Positions 11,338 through 23,042 of a DNA stretch of 64,000 nucleotides are shown here, piece by piece. The stretch spans positions 1,116,001-1,180,000 of the forward strand of contig NC_062241.1 in NCBI RefSeq assembly GCF_905475465.1, written 5' to 3'. The DNA is from Pieris napi. Its lineage: Eukaryota; Arthropoda; Insecta; Lepidoptera; Pieridae. Both the position numbers and the translations under genes were made by a program. Numbering within the stretch: the stretch's first letter is position 1; each line of letters opens with the position of its first letter. The notes under the pieces were generated by a model. That model did not search any database and was not told where the DNA came from. It was given only the letters and a program-made list of their open reading frames with translations.

Positions 11338-12581
11338 ATTTTCATGATTAGTTGAGGTGTCCCACTACTATATTACTATCTCCTATTTATCAATCCTTTA
11401 AAAGAATATATTTGGATCATGTTTATTAAATGAAACATCTTAATAGACTCTCATCATTACACCGGTGAAAATTACTTGTCAATTGACGATGACCATAATT
11501 GCAGAAAAGCAGTTGAAACGCTATGTAAATAATGTAATAAGCCTGCGTGGATGATAATTGATAAAGTTTTATTTTAATTAAACATTTGATTGAGTCTGTT
11601 CTAAACCACCTTTATGCTATTATATAAATTTAATGTATTGAATACGCCTGATTTTTCTGTATGTAACAATCTATATATGAATATATCCTGTCACCATAAA
11701 TTATAAGTCCTCATTTGTTCTATCAAGGCTTTCTGTTTAGGCTATGATAGTAAATACTATTGTACTTATAATAATAATGCAAGAAAATGATACATAAATG
11801 TTGTGGTACAATGTAAAGTTCGCATATTCTGCCCCACATTATGGCGTGCAAATTTGTCTTAAAAAGGAATTTTACATAGAAGTTACATACATTATGAGGC
11901 ATTTCAATTAGTCAATTCTTATATTATTTGTAGTAATAAAATATCACAGTATTAAAATTCATTAAACAATAGTACATTAAGTCGACCTTTATAAACTCTA
12001 GTAGTGGAAGATACTTTAATGTTTTTGATAAATTATTATAAACCATACAAAAGGTGTTTTGCCCAAACAATTCCAGATGAATTTATGGCACAGCCAATTT
12101 CTCCCCATGTCTACTTCGATATATGTCTTATTAAACATTGTAATAAAAAAAAATTTGCTGTATACTTACGATAAAACACCAATGCTTAGCTATTACGATT
12201 ATTTCTAAAATAACATACTTATTCGAAAATTATACATTGTGAATAATGTATAAAATATTCCATTTTTAAAAATTATTAAGATGTATGCAACTCTTAAAAA
12301 TACATTAATGCATTCCTTTTTAAACTATTCCTCAAGGACTCGTCTTGGTGTCATTCAACTTTAACTAATCAGGGATGAAAGTCTCTTAAACTAAAGCTTA
12401 AATTTCAAATGGTAATATTTGTAATACATACTGGGAATTGGGACTGAACCATTAATTTAACTTGTGCGGAAAAACAGTGTTGAAGTTTTATTCGTAAATC
12501 CCTTTAAAACCAAATATAATAGTTATTATTTTAATAGGAATGAAATATATATAGATAATAAACACATGTACATAAAAATGA
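11338..12581. other. 1.2 kb without recognisable gene
   Basis: AT-rich, stop-dense in all frames. No repeat family or exon recognised. Confidence 0.5.
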
Positions 12582-12737
12582 GAGAAGTGCCGGCCTAGTG
12601 GCTTCAGCGTACGACTCCCATCTGAGGTCGTAGGTTCGATCCCCGGCTGTGCGCCAATGGAACTTTCTTTCTATGTGCGCATTTAACATTTGCTCGATAT
12701 GAGAGTCGCACGCTGAAGCCACTAGGCCAACACTGCT
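12582..12737. mobile_element. head-to-head SINE head duplex
   Basis: A plus-strand SINE head (12582-12697, with B box GGTTCGATCCC) is joined directly to an inverted copy of the first 39 bases of the same head (12699-12737, reading GAGTCGCACGCTGAAGCC). The SINE body and 3' end are missing. The junction sits at the conserved TGCTCGA of the body. Confidence 0.75.
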
Positions 12738-13013
12738 ACTGCAGGTTATATATTATTAATATATTTTTTATAATATTAAAAATTTAAACTATAGGTCGAA
12801 CTTTCCACACTTTTCTTTTAAAGATAATTTAAATAGTACATAGCCTTTTATAGCAAAATCTGAGTAAACTGAATCCTATTATAATTTTTAAATGAAAAGC
12901 TACACTAATTGGTTTACAAGAACCCCTTATCAGGTGAAGGTCTTCTCCAAGGATCTCTAGGGGTCTCAGTCATGGGCAAGCTGAATCCTGCTCGAGTCAC
13001 CCGTAATGCAGTT

Positions 13014-13260
13014 CAGCCCTGCGATTCTGTAACTCACTTCACGAACTCACACAGCGGTTTTTGCATCGGCGGTCGCTTTCAAATCAGTCGTGAAGCAGTC
13101 ATTTTATGATTTGGCATTCTGATAAACAATAAACTACAAGCTCCCACCTTTTCAGAATGCCCAATCATAAAATGACTGCTTCACGACTGATTTGAGAGCG
13201 ACCGCCGATGCGAAAACCGCTGTGTGAGTTCGTGAAGTGAGTTACAGAATCGCAGGGCAG
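13014..13260. mobile_element. palindromic MITE, copy 1 (247 bp)
   Basis: Starts CAGCCCTGCGATTCTGTAAC and ends with its near-exact inverse. The two arms of about 105 bp cover almost the whole element and leave a unique core of about 37 bp. The copy at 32898-33144 has the same length with the core reversed. No target duplication was found here (flanks GTT and GGC). Superfamily unknown, and no transposase is present. Confidence 0.85.
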
Positions 13261-14150
13261 GGCTTTAGTAATGGTTTTTGTGTCTTATTTTATTCTTTAA
13301 TATAATTCTAATCTAATTTTGAGCATGCTCCGTTCTTAAAGATATATCTATATAAAACAGAGATCTTATGAGATATACGTTTCACCCATACGTTTCTTCA
13401 ACCGTAGAATCTATCTATACAGAAGGTGACGTGTGACGTAGCTGGCAACCTTGTTCAGCTGAGCGCTTTCCAAGTTCGAACTTTGTATGAGGACTTTAGA
13501 TTGAAACTTTTATATTAAAATATGGGTGCTTAAAATGTTATACCCTTAAAAATGAATTAGTCCATACTAAAAAGTTATTAAATTCTTCACAATAATTGTA
13601 CCAATAATGTAAGTAAATTAACTTTAATATAGGTCTTTTTATACATTTTTACCAGACAATTCATTACTTATTAATTATATTATGTATAATATTTACAATG
13701 ATGTATAGTTACAATATTTTACGAAACAATTACTCGTAATAATTATCAGTGCCATTGTTAAAAGAAAAATAGGGGTAAATTAAACATGCACAAATTACAG
13801 GAAGTCCCATTGGAGCCAGATTACCCGGATTCCTCTTTATTACAGTCAAGCGAATTAAAGCAGATTCATTTTCCATGAAATTGCACGGACGAATTCCCAA
13901 CTGTTTTCGTAGAGCTTACAAAAGCACTAAGCGAAGTCCGGACACGTAAAATAACAGACGTAATAAAATCAACATTCACACAAAATTTCAAACTTGCGCA
14001 TTTTATCTAGTTATTAAAGATGAGATCTAAGGTAAGAGTTTCAAATTTTTAAGTTAGATAGACTTATTCAAACGAATTTCGATATTATTCTAAAATTTAC
14101 AAAAATATATATTCGTAAAGGAGCGTTCTATCGTCAAGTGTATTTCTCTA
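13261..14150. other. non-repeat stretch with one donor-like site
   Basis: From about 13790 to 14030 the sequence is less AT-rich and more complex than its surroundings. It ends ATGAGATCTAAG followed by GTAAGA, a good splice donor, at 14032. No long frame supports an exon, so this is only a candidate non-coding exon or regulatory block. Confidence 0.25.
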
Positions 14151-14151
14151 T

Positions 14152-14400
14152 TCAAACATGTGTACAAAGGGTTCCTTTTTCAAATTTCAAGGTCCAGCCC
14201 TCACCTGAGGCAACGGGCAAGGGGTGAGCGCCATTCGCTCCCCGACTGCCGGCCGGGATGGGCGTTCCGCGAGTTAGTAGCACCGCGTCAGCCGAGCTCG
14301 AGCTCGGTCGTGCAAGGCGGCCGCACCTGTTGATCCTCGACGATTCACGTGAAGCGCGCCTCACTGAAGGTTAGTGGCCTCGACAGAGTTCAATTTGTGT
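14152..14400. promoter_or_regulatory. GC-rich island, possible promoter or first exon
   Basis: Sharp rise in GC and CpG between about 14215 and 14375 in otherwise AT-rich DNA. On the minus strand a 70-codon frame (Met at 14364) runs into CCTCAG with GTGAGG following (donor at 14204). On the plus strand ACTGAAG is followed by GTTAGT (donor at 14370). Either could be a first exon. No protein family is recognised in the Ser/Arg/Ala-rich frame. Insect housekeeping promoters often show such local GC peaks, but transcription is inferred, not seen. Confidence 0.35.
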
Positions 14401-16127
14401 GCGATTTATGGATCGCACATTTTAGTTGATTTACGAGATTTTATACTCGCTATTGTATTTGAAATTTTTAAGGCCTTTAACCGCGCCGTTATAAAGAAAT
14501 TGACACGGATACGGTAACATTGACCAGTAACTCCAGTATTATTTGCAATTCTTTTAGATTAGATTTTTACTGCTATTATGCTATAAAGAAGTTCATTATT
14601 ACGTTTGATTAAATAGTGAGAATCGAACCGTTGTGCATTTGGTTTTTGCTCTTGGCTTCGATTTTTTTAAATTTCGAATTTGGAATTGTAGTTACGATTT
14701 TATTTTTATTTAATGTTTAAAATCGTTTCCTATTATGAAGAGATTTCAAAAGCTCTTGTAGTTCTCTACTTTCTCAAACGTGAGTCGACCTATTCTTTTC
14801 ACAATAATAATATTATTTAATTTCGCCAATTAATCTCAATAATTTATGTCCAAATCGGAAATATGTATATATTTAAATATTATTAACCTACATAAATACA
14901 CCCTATTTAATTAGTAAATTAATGTTTTCGTATTGAACAATTTAGTTTTTCTTAAGCGTTCCTTTGATGATAAGAGAAAAATCTAATTTTCATGATTTAT
15001 TATAAATCAATATTAAGAGTACCAAGGTCATATGTACAGATTAAATTGAAACTTATCAAAGCGTTTGAATTAAAATATGAATATCAGAAGCAATTTAAAT
15101 GAGACTCATAATAAGCCATTATATTGTAACTTTGCTAATGGACCGGTCATTTATCTAAACTTTGCTTTACATGTTCAATATAAGTTGGGATATGAGCCAG
15201 ATAACTGAGATTTTAATTATTAACTGGTAAGTTTTGTTTATATTCCAATAGATTTTCTGCTTTATGATTTATAATTGAAATAGTTATTTGTGTGTGGCCC
15301 TAAATAATTTTAAATTATTTACTAACAGCATTCGGCCAACGTATTTGTTTTATTAGCAAAGGTTTATGACAAGTATTTGTCTGCTGTATTTAACCAACTA
15401 AATGGAAAGTGTTGTTTTAAATTTGTACCCGCCCTTCCTTCGCACGGGTAGAGCTTATCATGCCTACTGATGCAACCTTGAAATTATATGCAATCAATAG
15501 TGGCTTCACTTCAGAAACCTTTAAAATTATCGTTATATTAACTAATTTACACAAAACATTCCACATTTATAACTTTTTTTATTAGTGAGTTAAATAAAAT
15601 TAAATTCCTACTATGGTTTTTGAGTTTATCGCGATTACACAAACATACGGGACCGAGCATTTTTCTCTTTCACTATTATCTTAAAGAAACGTAATATAGT
15701 TTTTGTTAATTAATTAATTTCCCACCATTTTTTTTTTAAAATAATTAATGACATTTTCTCGTTAAAACCTTTCTATGAAAAATATAAATTATCTGAATAT
15801 TTTAATACCGAAACAGAAGTATAATTCCTAACATATGATATATCATGTACTGTGATAAAATGCGATAACTCGTCCGGAGGATGTGGAGTTCCTATATTGT
15901 TTTATTGTGACCTTGACATCTCTATATTTGTAATATTCTATAGTTTATGAATATTTTAACACAAATTCTCATACACATCAAAGCAAAGATTTCAATCACA
16001 GCGAAAGGCCTGACTAGAAAAAGTATCTTTGTTCTCCGTCCACCATTTACACTACGACCGACACGTCTACGACCACACTTTATACTTGCGGTGCCTACAT
16101 TATTAATTAAAAATAAAATAAATCAAT
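14401..16127. other. 1.7 kb without recognisable gene
   Basis: AT-rich. The segments TTCGCACGGGTAGAGC (near 15436) and GAGTTTATCGCGATTACACA (near 15620) resemble phrases common at the ends of lepidopteran non-autonomous elements. Boundaries cannot be set. Confidence 0.4.
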
Positions 16128-16386
16128 TACGCTACAACCTTTTTAGGTCTGGGCCTCAGATTTCTGTATCTGTTTCATGATCATTTGGCAAGTAGGTGAT
16201 CAGCCTTTTGTGCCTGACGCACGCCGTTGACTTTTTGGGTCTAAGGCAAGCCGGTTTCCTCACGATGTTTTTCTTCAGCGTCCGAGCGAATGTTAAATGC
16301 GCACATAGAAAGAAAGTCCATTGGTGTACAGCCGGGGATCGAACCTGCTACCTCAGGGATGAGAGCCACTTGGCCAACACTGCTCA
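16128..16386 (-). mobile_element. tRNA-derived SINE
   Basis: Reverse-oriented, nearly complete from the 3' GCTACAACC end to the head. The B box region GGGGATCGAACC is kept. A deletion of about 14 bases in the head removes part of the A-box side between GATGAGAG and CCACTTGGCC. Confidence 0.85.
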
Positions 16387-17299
16387 CATTATTAATTAAC
16401 CTAATCCAAATCCCGTCTTAAAAAAATATTTCTACGATAACAAATTCATCATTTTCGTGAAAAAATATTAAAATTTGATCAGGTAAAGTCCCATTAACTT
16501 GAGAGGATTGTAATGATCCCCGTTGTGTTCATTTTCAAGGATTTTTAATAATACCATATTAGGGTTGACACCTGCCACTCAATAAAAGGGTGCTAGCGTA
16601 GGATGTAGTCTACAAAAAACTTGTAATAAAATTTTTAATAGAGATTTTAAAGCTTTTATCAATAGATAATAGAGATTTTAAGGCTTTTTTCAATAGATAT
16701 TAGAGATTTTGATAGCTAAAAAACCACCAATTTTTTTTTGAAAGCTATATTAAGATAGTTATAATGGTTTATTATACGAACCATTTAAATAACCTATAAT
16801 ATGCAAAAGAAAATTATATTTTTTTATTTTACACATTATTCTTCTATCTTTACAGTTAAGATTTAAACCTTCTTACAACTTAAAAATTACTATAAAATAT
16901 GAAGTAGCGGTCTGTAAAACAGCTTAATCAGAATATTAAAACCTGCAACAAAGCAGCTCTTCAGCTATTAATTATAAGGCTTAATGATGTGGATGGAGGC
17001 TCGTGAAGACCGTTTTCCATATGGAAATTATTTTCCGAACGGTGAGCGTTAATTAGCTGTTCAAAAGGTTTATGTGCCTTTTTCGGTTAGTGTTTATTAA
17101 ACAATTTATAATAACCAAACCTTAATATGATAGATAACATAAATAATAGATATTATATAACGTCCATGAACGAGAACGCTACTTCTGAAGTATGCATTGT
17201 GCATTTAAAAATTACACGAAAAACTCCGACTGAAAACGTAATTAAAAAATCTAGAAAGAATTAAATAATATTAGCCTACAAAGACAGGGGTCCAAATAT
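16387..17299. other. non-coding stretch with small tandem repeat
   Basis: A 31-bp unit beginning AATAGAGATTTTAAAGC is repeated about 2.5 times at 16638-16718. A moderately complex block at 16960-17060 contains TAATTA motifs that could bind homeodomain proteins. No gene is supported. Confidence 0.45.
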
Positions 17300-17570
17300 G
17301 ATTCTTTCCCATTCGGTGTCGAGACCCTAATTCCGTGGGGTCTATATTGGGCGCTATGAAACTTTTTAAGGCAATAGCTAAAAGGTTAGTTAAGATCACA
17401 GGAGACCGAAGAGCTGGCAACTACCTCGGACAAAGATTTAGTCTAGTTATTCAAAGGAGGAACGCTGCCAGTATCTTCGGAACCTTGCCTAAAGGGACTC
17501 CTTTTAATAATATATTTTAGTTATTCTATTATAGTTTTTAAGGTTTTTAGTTTTAGATTTTAATTTTTTT
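17300..17570 (+). pseudogene. C-terminal fragment of a LINE ORF
   Basis: The translation reads PFGVETLIPWG, then KLFKAIAKRLVKITGDRRAG, and ends AASIFGTLPKGTPFNN before a TAG. This GVET-LG-WG / GDRRAG / QRxNAASI-GT pattern is a recurring C-terminal tail of insect LINE polyproteins. The last 60 codons are intact. An opposite-strand relative lies at 55150-55345. The remainder of the element (polymerase) is absent, so this is a 5'-truncated copy. The exact clade is not decided here. Confidence 0.6.
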
Positions 17571-17794
17571 TTATTTTCTATAATATTTAAAAAACTTAAA
17601 TCGATTTTACGATATACTGCCCACAGCAATAACGATGCATATTAAATCACGATGCTAACAAAGTCTGGGAGCCTCATGACATTGTTTCTTCGAAACTGTC
17701 TCTATAGTTTAGCGGTTCACACACTTAGTGTCCGAGGTTAGATCGCGGTGAAACAATATACGGAATACCCAGGTAAAATATAGTAACGGTGAAA

Positions 17795-18010
17795 TTTTAG
17801 GTCTGGGCCTCAGATTTATATATCTGTTTCGTGATTAATTTCTTTATCCGATCTGTAGGTGATCAGGCATGGGGCAAGCCGGTTGTTTTCCCGTACGATC
17901 GAGTGTAAATGCGCATATATACGAAGACTTTAAGTCCATTGTGCACATCTGGGATTCGAACTTCCTCAGGGATGAGTCGCATGCTGAAGTCACTAGGCCA
18001 ACAGTGCTCA
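17795..18010 (-). mobile_element. tRNA-derived SINE, diverged
   Basis: Recognisable 3' part (AGGTCTGGGCCTCAGATTT) and head (GTCGCATGCTGAAGTCACTA) in reverse orientation. The middle is diverged and shortened. Confidence 0.75.
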
Positions 18011-18250
18011 GCAGCAGACCCAGTTACCTATTTAAACCTTTAAAATTCCTGGAAAAAATCTTACCATTCTTGATATTTCAGGCATTTTTCCTAGAAATTG
18101 TTATTTGAAATTGAAGAATGATTTCCAAATAAAATTTATTTATACCCAGTCGCTTAGTTATAAACGGAACATTTATACGGTTACTAGCGGACCCGACAGA
18201 CCTGTCTTAACTATGAATATTGATTAAATGATATAATTACCTAAAAAATA

Positions 18251-18388
18251 TTTCAGAAACAAAGTGTTTATTATTCTTGCTTTATGATATACAATATTCT
18301 TTGTTTGTTTTTCTGGTGTTTATATAAATAGTTTTGTTTGTATTCCAACTAGGGAACAGGCGACATAATATATCTGGCCATGTGATAG
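18251..18388 (-). pseudogene. Helitron helicase (PIF1-type) C-terminal fragment
   Basis: Forty-six codons read LSHGQIYYVACSLVG, then QTKLFI, one in-frame TAA, then TPEKQTKNIVYHKA. Motif VI of PIF1-type helicases in Helitron Rep/Hel proteins is S-H-G-Q-L-Y-V-A-x-S-R-V, followed a few residues later by L-F-I-Y and K-T-K-N-I-V-Y. The match in order and spacing is good, with the arginine of S-R-V replaced by Leu and a Tyr codon changed to stop. It is a dead remnant of an autonomous Helitron. The N-terminal Rep domain and other helicase motifs are not visible. Confidence 0.7.
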
Positions 18389-18654
18389 ATTATGTTATAT
18401 GTATTTTATCAATGTAACAATAGTCAGAATTACTTAATATGGTGGTTAAGTATTCTTAAATTTTCTAATATTCCGCGCAATTTTCTTAATTTTTTCTTTC
18501 ATAAGAACCTTCTCCTGACAATACAAAACACAACGAAAAAGAATTAGCGAAATCGGTTAAGCCGTTCACGCGTGATGCCGTGACCAAGAAAGAAAAAAGA
18601 TATCTGCTTAGTTAAATTTTAAAATCACCAAAGCAAATAGAATTATTGTTTTTG

Positions 18655-18750
18655 GTATTCTATGCTCTGAGGTCTTGCATTCGAATCTCGGCTGTGTATC
18701 AATGCAATTCTGTGCAGTTAATACTTGCTCGTACTGTTAGGAAAACTATC
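18655..18750 (+). mobile_element. SINE head fragment, old
   Basis: TGAGGTCTTGCATTCGAATC corresponds to the B-box region and ACTTGCTCGTACTGTTAGG to the early body. Heavily diverged, A-box side lost. Confidence 0.5.
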
Positions 18751-19545
18751 ATAATAAAAATTATTGAAGCAACATATGAAAAAAAAAACCGTTCCTACGG
18801 ACATAGGATTCTATCTTCAATAAAATTAGGCTAGTTGAATGGTGTCAATAGCACGTATCACGCACCAACTAATTCTAGTAAAAAGTCTTTGAAGTTGACC
18901 CGTTTAATACATATTAAATATCCTATTAAATCAGTGACATTATCCTAGGTTATGAACAAGTGTGCCAGCAGACTGTGTGGGCGTGACTGTCGGGTTGGGA
19001 ATTCCTTTTCAATATTCTATTTGATTTCCTTTAGTACCAATTTGTGCTTTACGATATTCCTTTTATTATGTTTTGATTGATGATATTAAAAATATCCGGG
19101 CCAAGAAAACCAGTTGTTTAGTAATTGCAAATATCCTTCCAGTAGAGAAGGGTTAAAATCGATTAATGTAAAACAAAATTTATTAATTAAATTACGAATC
19201 TTCCTATACATTTTTATTTGCTTTAATGAGAAAATTATACCATAAATGTAAAATGAAAAAATGTTTTATGTTTTATTATTATTAGTATATAATTTAGTTT
19301 TTTTAATTTTGATTATGTTAGGGTATATAATAAAACATTTTACAAAATTAATTAATTTAAAAATTTTACCATAGCAAAAATGAAATAACTGAAGTTAGAA
19401 CACGGTTAAAATTATATAAATAAAGCAAATAATTAATATTAAATTTGCTAAAGTTAAATTTACTTAATATCCTGTTTCAAGGAGAGGAAGCAATTGAAGT
19501 ATGAATATTTGATATGTGAATCCATTGATAGACCTCGTAAATGTA
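18751..19545. other. non-coding stretch
   Basis: AT-rich with long A/T runs. No supported gene or repeat. Confidence 0.5.
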
Positions 19546-19810
19546 GTGCGCAAACGCGTGACGTCATCCGCTGATCTTGACCCGGAAGTGGGTCATGAGC
19601 GGATCCCGCGCAGCCTGCGACCTTGCTACGCCTCTACCGCGAGCTACGTCTGCTACGAATTACGTAGCGGTTTTATGAATTCTTTGTTCCTTTGAATTTG
19701 TTTAGTCAGAAAAGTAAAATAGTCGTAATTGTCTCTGTTATTTAAATTTACTTTTCATTAAATTTTTGAAGAGCACTTATATTTGTTTATTAAAATTGAC
19801 GTCATTTGTC
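19546..19810. promoter_or_regulatory. GC-rich block with two consensus CRE sites
   Basis: The CREB/ATF palindrome TGACGTCA occurs at 19559-19566 and again at 19797-19804. The interval 19555-19675 is locally GC-rich (GACCCGGAAGTGGGTC, a 16-bp near-palindrome with an ETS-like GGAAGT, lies at about 19580). This could be a promoter or enhancer. No adjoining exon was identified, so the role is inferred. Confidence 0.3.
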
Positions 19811-20413
19811 TGCTTGTATTTATATGCTATTGAATAATCGCATATAGAAAGAAAAATGTACTGTGTCAAATGTTAATTGATAAAAGATGTACATAGAATT
19901 TCTGCTTTGCGCATGCACTTTCCGTGATCTCGTGATTAATATTGACCTAGACATGGGTCAGGACCAAATCTTGCCTGATACGTATGAAGTCGATCAATGA
20001 AAGTTCCGCACTAACATTTCACTATTTTTAATACTGTCAATCGTATTTGTGAAATACTTTCTTTGCCTTGTTCTTTGGGACAAGTGGAATGCGGCATAAA
20101 TATATAGAAATACTGCTTACCGTTAGTCCTCCGTCTCTCCACTTTGTGGGACGACAAAATAAAAGCGTTAGCACAAGCGTTAAAGCAACAAGAAGCGTGA
20201 CCTCGCGACGGCGGGTACAAGTTTTCTTTGCAGCGCGGGAGCATGTGTAACGGTCCAATTTCTTCTAGTGGTGTTTAAGGAATGGGTGCAGTAAGGACAC
20301 AAAATGTGAACGGAGAGGACGATAGGTACTTGGATGGCCTGAACACTTGTAAAACTATAGCAAACAATGAAAGCGTTTTGCGTATTATGAAACAATTTTT
20401 CGACTTATCTTCT
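19811..20413. other. non-coding stretch with moderately GC-rich patch
   Basis: The patch at 20120-20250 is GC-richer than its surroundings and open in several frames on both strands. None of the short overlapping frames resembles a known protein and no splice pair was found. Confidence 0.4.
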
Positions 20414-20525
20414 TGAAGTGAAACTTCTTTATCGGGGTTGGAAAAAAAATTAGTGTAACATTTTTTCTTTACGCGTCACATTTTTCCGTTATGCGCCATC
20501 ATTTTGAAGTGAAACTTCTTTATCG
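20414..20525. repeat. direct repeat of a palindromic terminus motif
   Basis: TGAAGTGAAACTTCTTTATC occurs at 20414 and 20505, 91 bp apart. The core is a palindrome of the same type as in the 371-1910 element (GAAGT-NNN-ACTTC followed by TTTA). Confidence 0.6.
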
Positions 20526-20876
20526 ACGTATGGGAGAAATTTTGTAGCAAATCGTCACGTTTTTCAATGATAGTAATAATTCTATTACAATTAATGAAAT
20601 TCTATAATAATCTTAGTAGTAATAAGGTAAAATGAAATATTTGTATTCATATCTATGATAATAAAAGCCTTTTGTTAAACTTTATCTAATTTAACAAATT
20701 TCTGTAATGTTGCATATAGTAGATCATTTTTCGAAAAATAAGATCATAAAGAATCATAAAGTACACGCACAATTTTTTTTTTTAAATATTTGAACTAGCA
20801 ACATTTCTAACAATTTTTGTTATATTCTAACCATTTACAAAACTTCAAAGTAATAAAAATAAAATCAATAACCAAC

Positions 20877-21037
20877 ACCAACCAATTTGACTTAGGGTTC
20901 TTCAAGAAAATATCGTACCAATTCTTAAAAGGCTGGCAACGCAGTTGCGTGCCTTCTGGCAATGTGAGTGTCTATGGGAATCACTTAACATCAGGTAAGC
21001 CTTCTACGGCCATCTGCTATATATATATATATATTTT
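20877..21037 (+). mobile_element. Jockey-type LINE 3' end
   Basis: The coding end (frame reading FDLGFFKKISYQFLKGWQR) is followed by the conserved GC-rich 3' tail (CACTTAACATCAGGTAAGCC) and a (TA)n run. Only the last 25 or so codons remain. Confidence 0.65.
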
Positions 21038-21259
21038 AAATAAATAATAGTTTAAAAAAACTATGTGGGTTGCTCGATAGACGAAAAATATGGCACAGAG
21101 CGCCCCACGCTTTTTCACAATAATACCAGTATTTTTTGTTCATTACCATTTTCAGCCTAAATTAGGAATTATTTTTCACTTTTTAGTTTGATGTACTTTA
21201 AAGCGTGTTTTTTAGTTTTTTTTAACTATAATTTATTTTTTAGTTTAATTTTTTTTTCG

Positions 21260-21420
21260 TATTTTATTGCATTGTCATCGATCTTTGGCAGGTGCGCAAA
21301 ATTTGAATAAAATCTGTCCGTTTAAAGTGGGTCAAAATCGAGTCCGAAGGAGTCGGTTACATACATACATACAGGTGAAGCTAATATAAAGCGTGTAAAA
21401 AGCTGACAAATCACACGTAT
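21260..21420. repeat. unclassified transposon tail with ACAT microsatellite
   Basis: ATCGATCTTTGGCAGGTGCG and ACATACATACATACAGGTGA followed by AGCTAATATAAAGCGTGT form a phrase typical of insect interspersed repeats. Element ends were not found. Confidence 0.35.
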
Positions 21421-21631
21421 CTATTAGCTATATGAAAATCCGTGTTTGTCGTTTTATACAGTCGCGGCGGAAAGTGAATGGCACCTGCTCAAAGAATTTT
21501 AGCTTTGGGTAATAGGAGTAAAAAACAGTGATGCTGCATCCCTTGGTCATGGGTTTTTTGATATTTTTCTTATGTGACTGGAACATGCAATTTTGTGTTT
21601 AACACATTTAGTCTCGTAAAAATCATATACT

Positions 21632-21728
21632 ATTTGAATGAGATAGAAAGAAAAGTCCATTAGTGCATAGCCGTGATTAGATCACACGGACCCAGGGTTG
21701 CACGCTCAATCCACTAGGGCCGGACTGT
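21632..21728 (-). mobile_element. SINE head fragment
   Basis: Reverse-oriented head and early body only (AAAGAAAAGTCCATTAGTGC to CACTAGGGCCGGACTG). The B box is mutated. Confidence 0.6.
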
Positions 21729-23042
21729 TGGTCACATAACTTTAGTTACAGATGTTATAGCAGCTTTAAATTAAATTTTCAATACAATTTGCCATTACAT
21801 CTCTGGCAATACTCATACATTACTCACATATCTAATCCCGAGGACTAACGGAGCCAGATTAGATTGCTTACATGTATTTGATATATATTGTATTTTGATT
21901 TCCTGTAAATATTAAGTTTTCGTTCTTAGGAAGTTTATAATCAGACTGTTCATGAATTAGTTTCTAGTTCCTTTATATCGTTTTAGACCAATGAGTGTTT
22001 ATATTTCAAAATAATCCCAATGATAAATCCAATAAAATAAATAAGTAATATTGTAATTAATTTAAAATTTATAACAGAAGGAACTGTGTCTTCTTTAATA
22101 TTGTAGAGATTAGAGAGAAATTCACCAGTACAATGCTTTATAATTACCATCTTAAACATATTATATGTATATTTACTTGTAAGATATAAAAGAAATACCT
22201 AGCCGAGTAAAACGAGTACATTCGTTGCCATTGCTGGCCTAATTTTGGGTATCAAATACAAAAATCACTTAATTTTTATTCGAAAGAGATTAATTAATGT
22301 TCTTTGGTCAACGCCGCTTCGCTACGAAAAATTACGAAATTTATAGACTCTTTATTTTATGTACTAATCAAATTTGTTTTAATATCTGTATTGCGGAAAT
22401 TGAAATCCCTTACTTAAATTAAAAGATCCAAGCGTAGAGATGGTGGATAACGACTATGTCAAGAAAACGCGACAAATTTATGTAATGTGGTACTAGTGTA
22501 AGATTTCTGAAATATGTATGCAATTATACAGTTTCTTACGTATACATTTGATATACAATTGCGTTCACCGAGATAATATAACTTAACTAATATAGCGGAG
22601 TGTATTATTAGTGGCTTTAAACAAGTATAATTAACATATACGTACGTTACCCTGGCGTATAATCAATACTTCATTTGTATGTAATATGTAAAGCCACAGT
22701 GGATAGGAACTAAAATAAATCCATACAAATCTTTGGTCAGTCTTAGTGTTTAAATTTCTTGCGCCTTTATTCGAGTTCGATTCCTGACAAAACTATTAAT
22801 TGGGAGGTTTGGAGATGTAGTCGTTAAAAACAATTAATGGCTTAGACTCAGAAATGTGTATGTAGATCGGAGAGTTAGAAAACAAGATTCGAATATTGGG
22901 AAAACATCTGTTATCATGTACGGAAACGTGTTATTATTTGTTAATACACTGTACTGTATTCTGTATTTAATTTATACAGACAGAAGTATAATTATAAACA
23001 AACTGAACACTTCAATATTAACTTTAACTCGACGTCCTTCGT
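21729..23042. other. 1.3 kb without recognisable gene
   Basis: AT-rich, stop-dense. A short 65-codon frame at 22856-23053 has no recognisable features. Confidence 0.5.
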
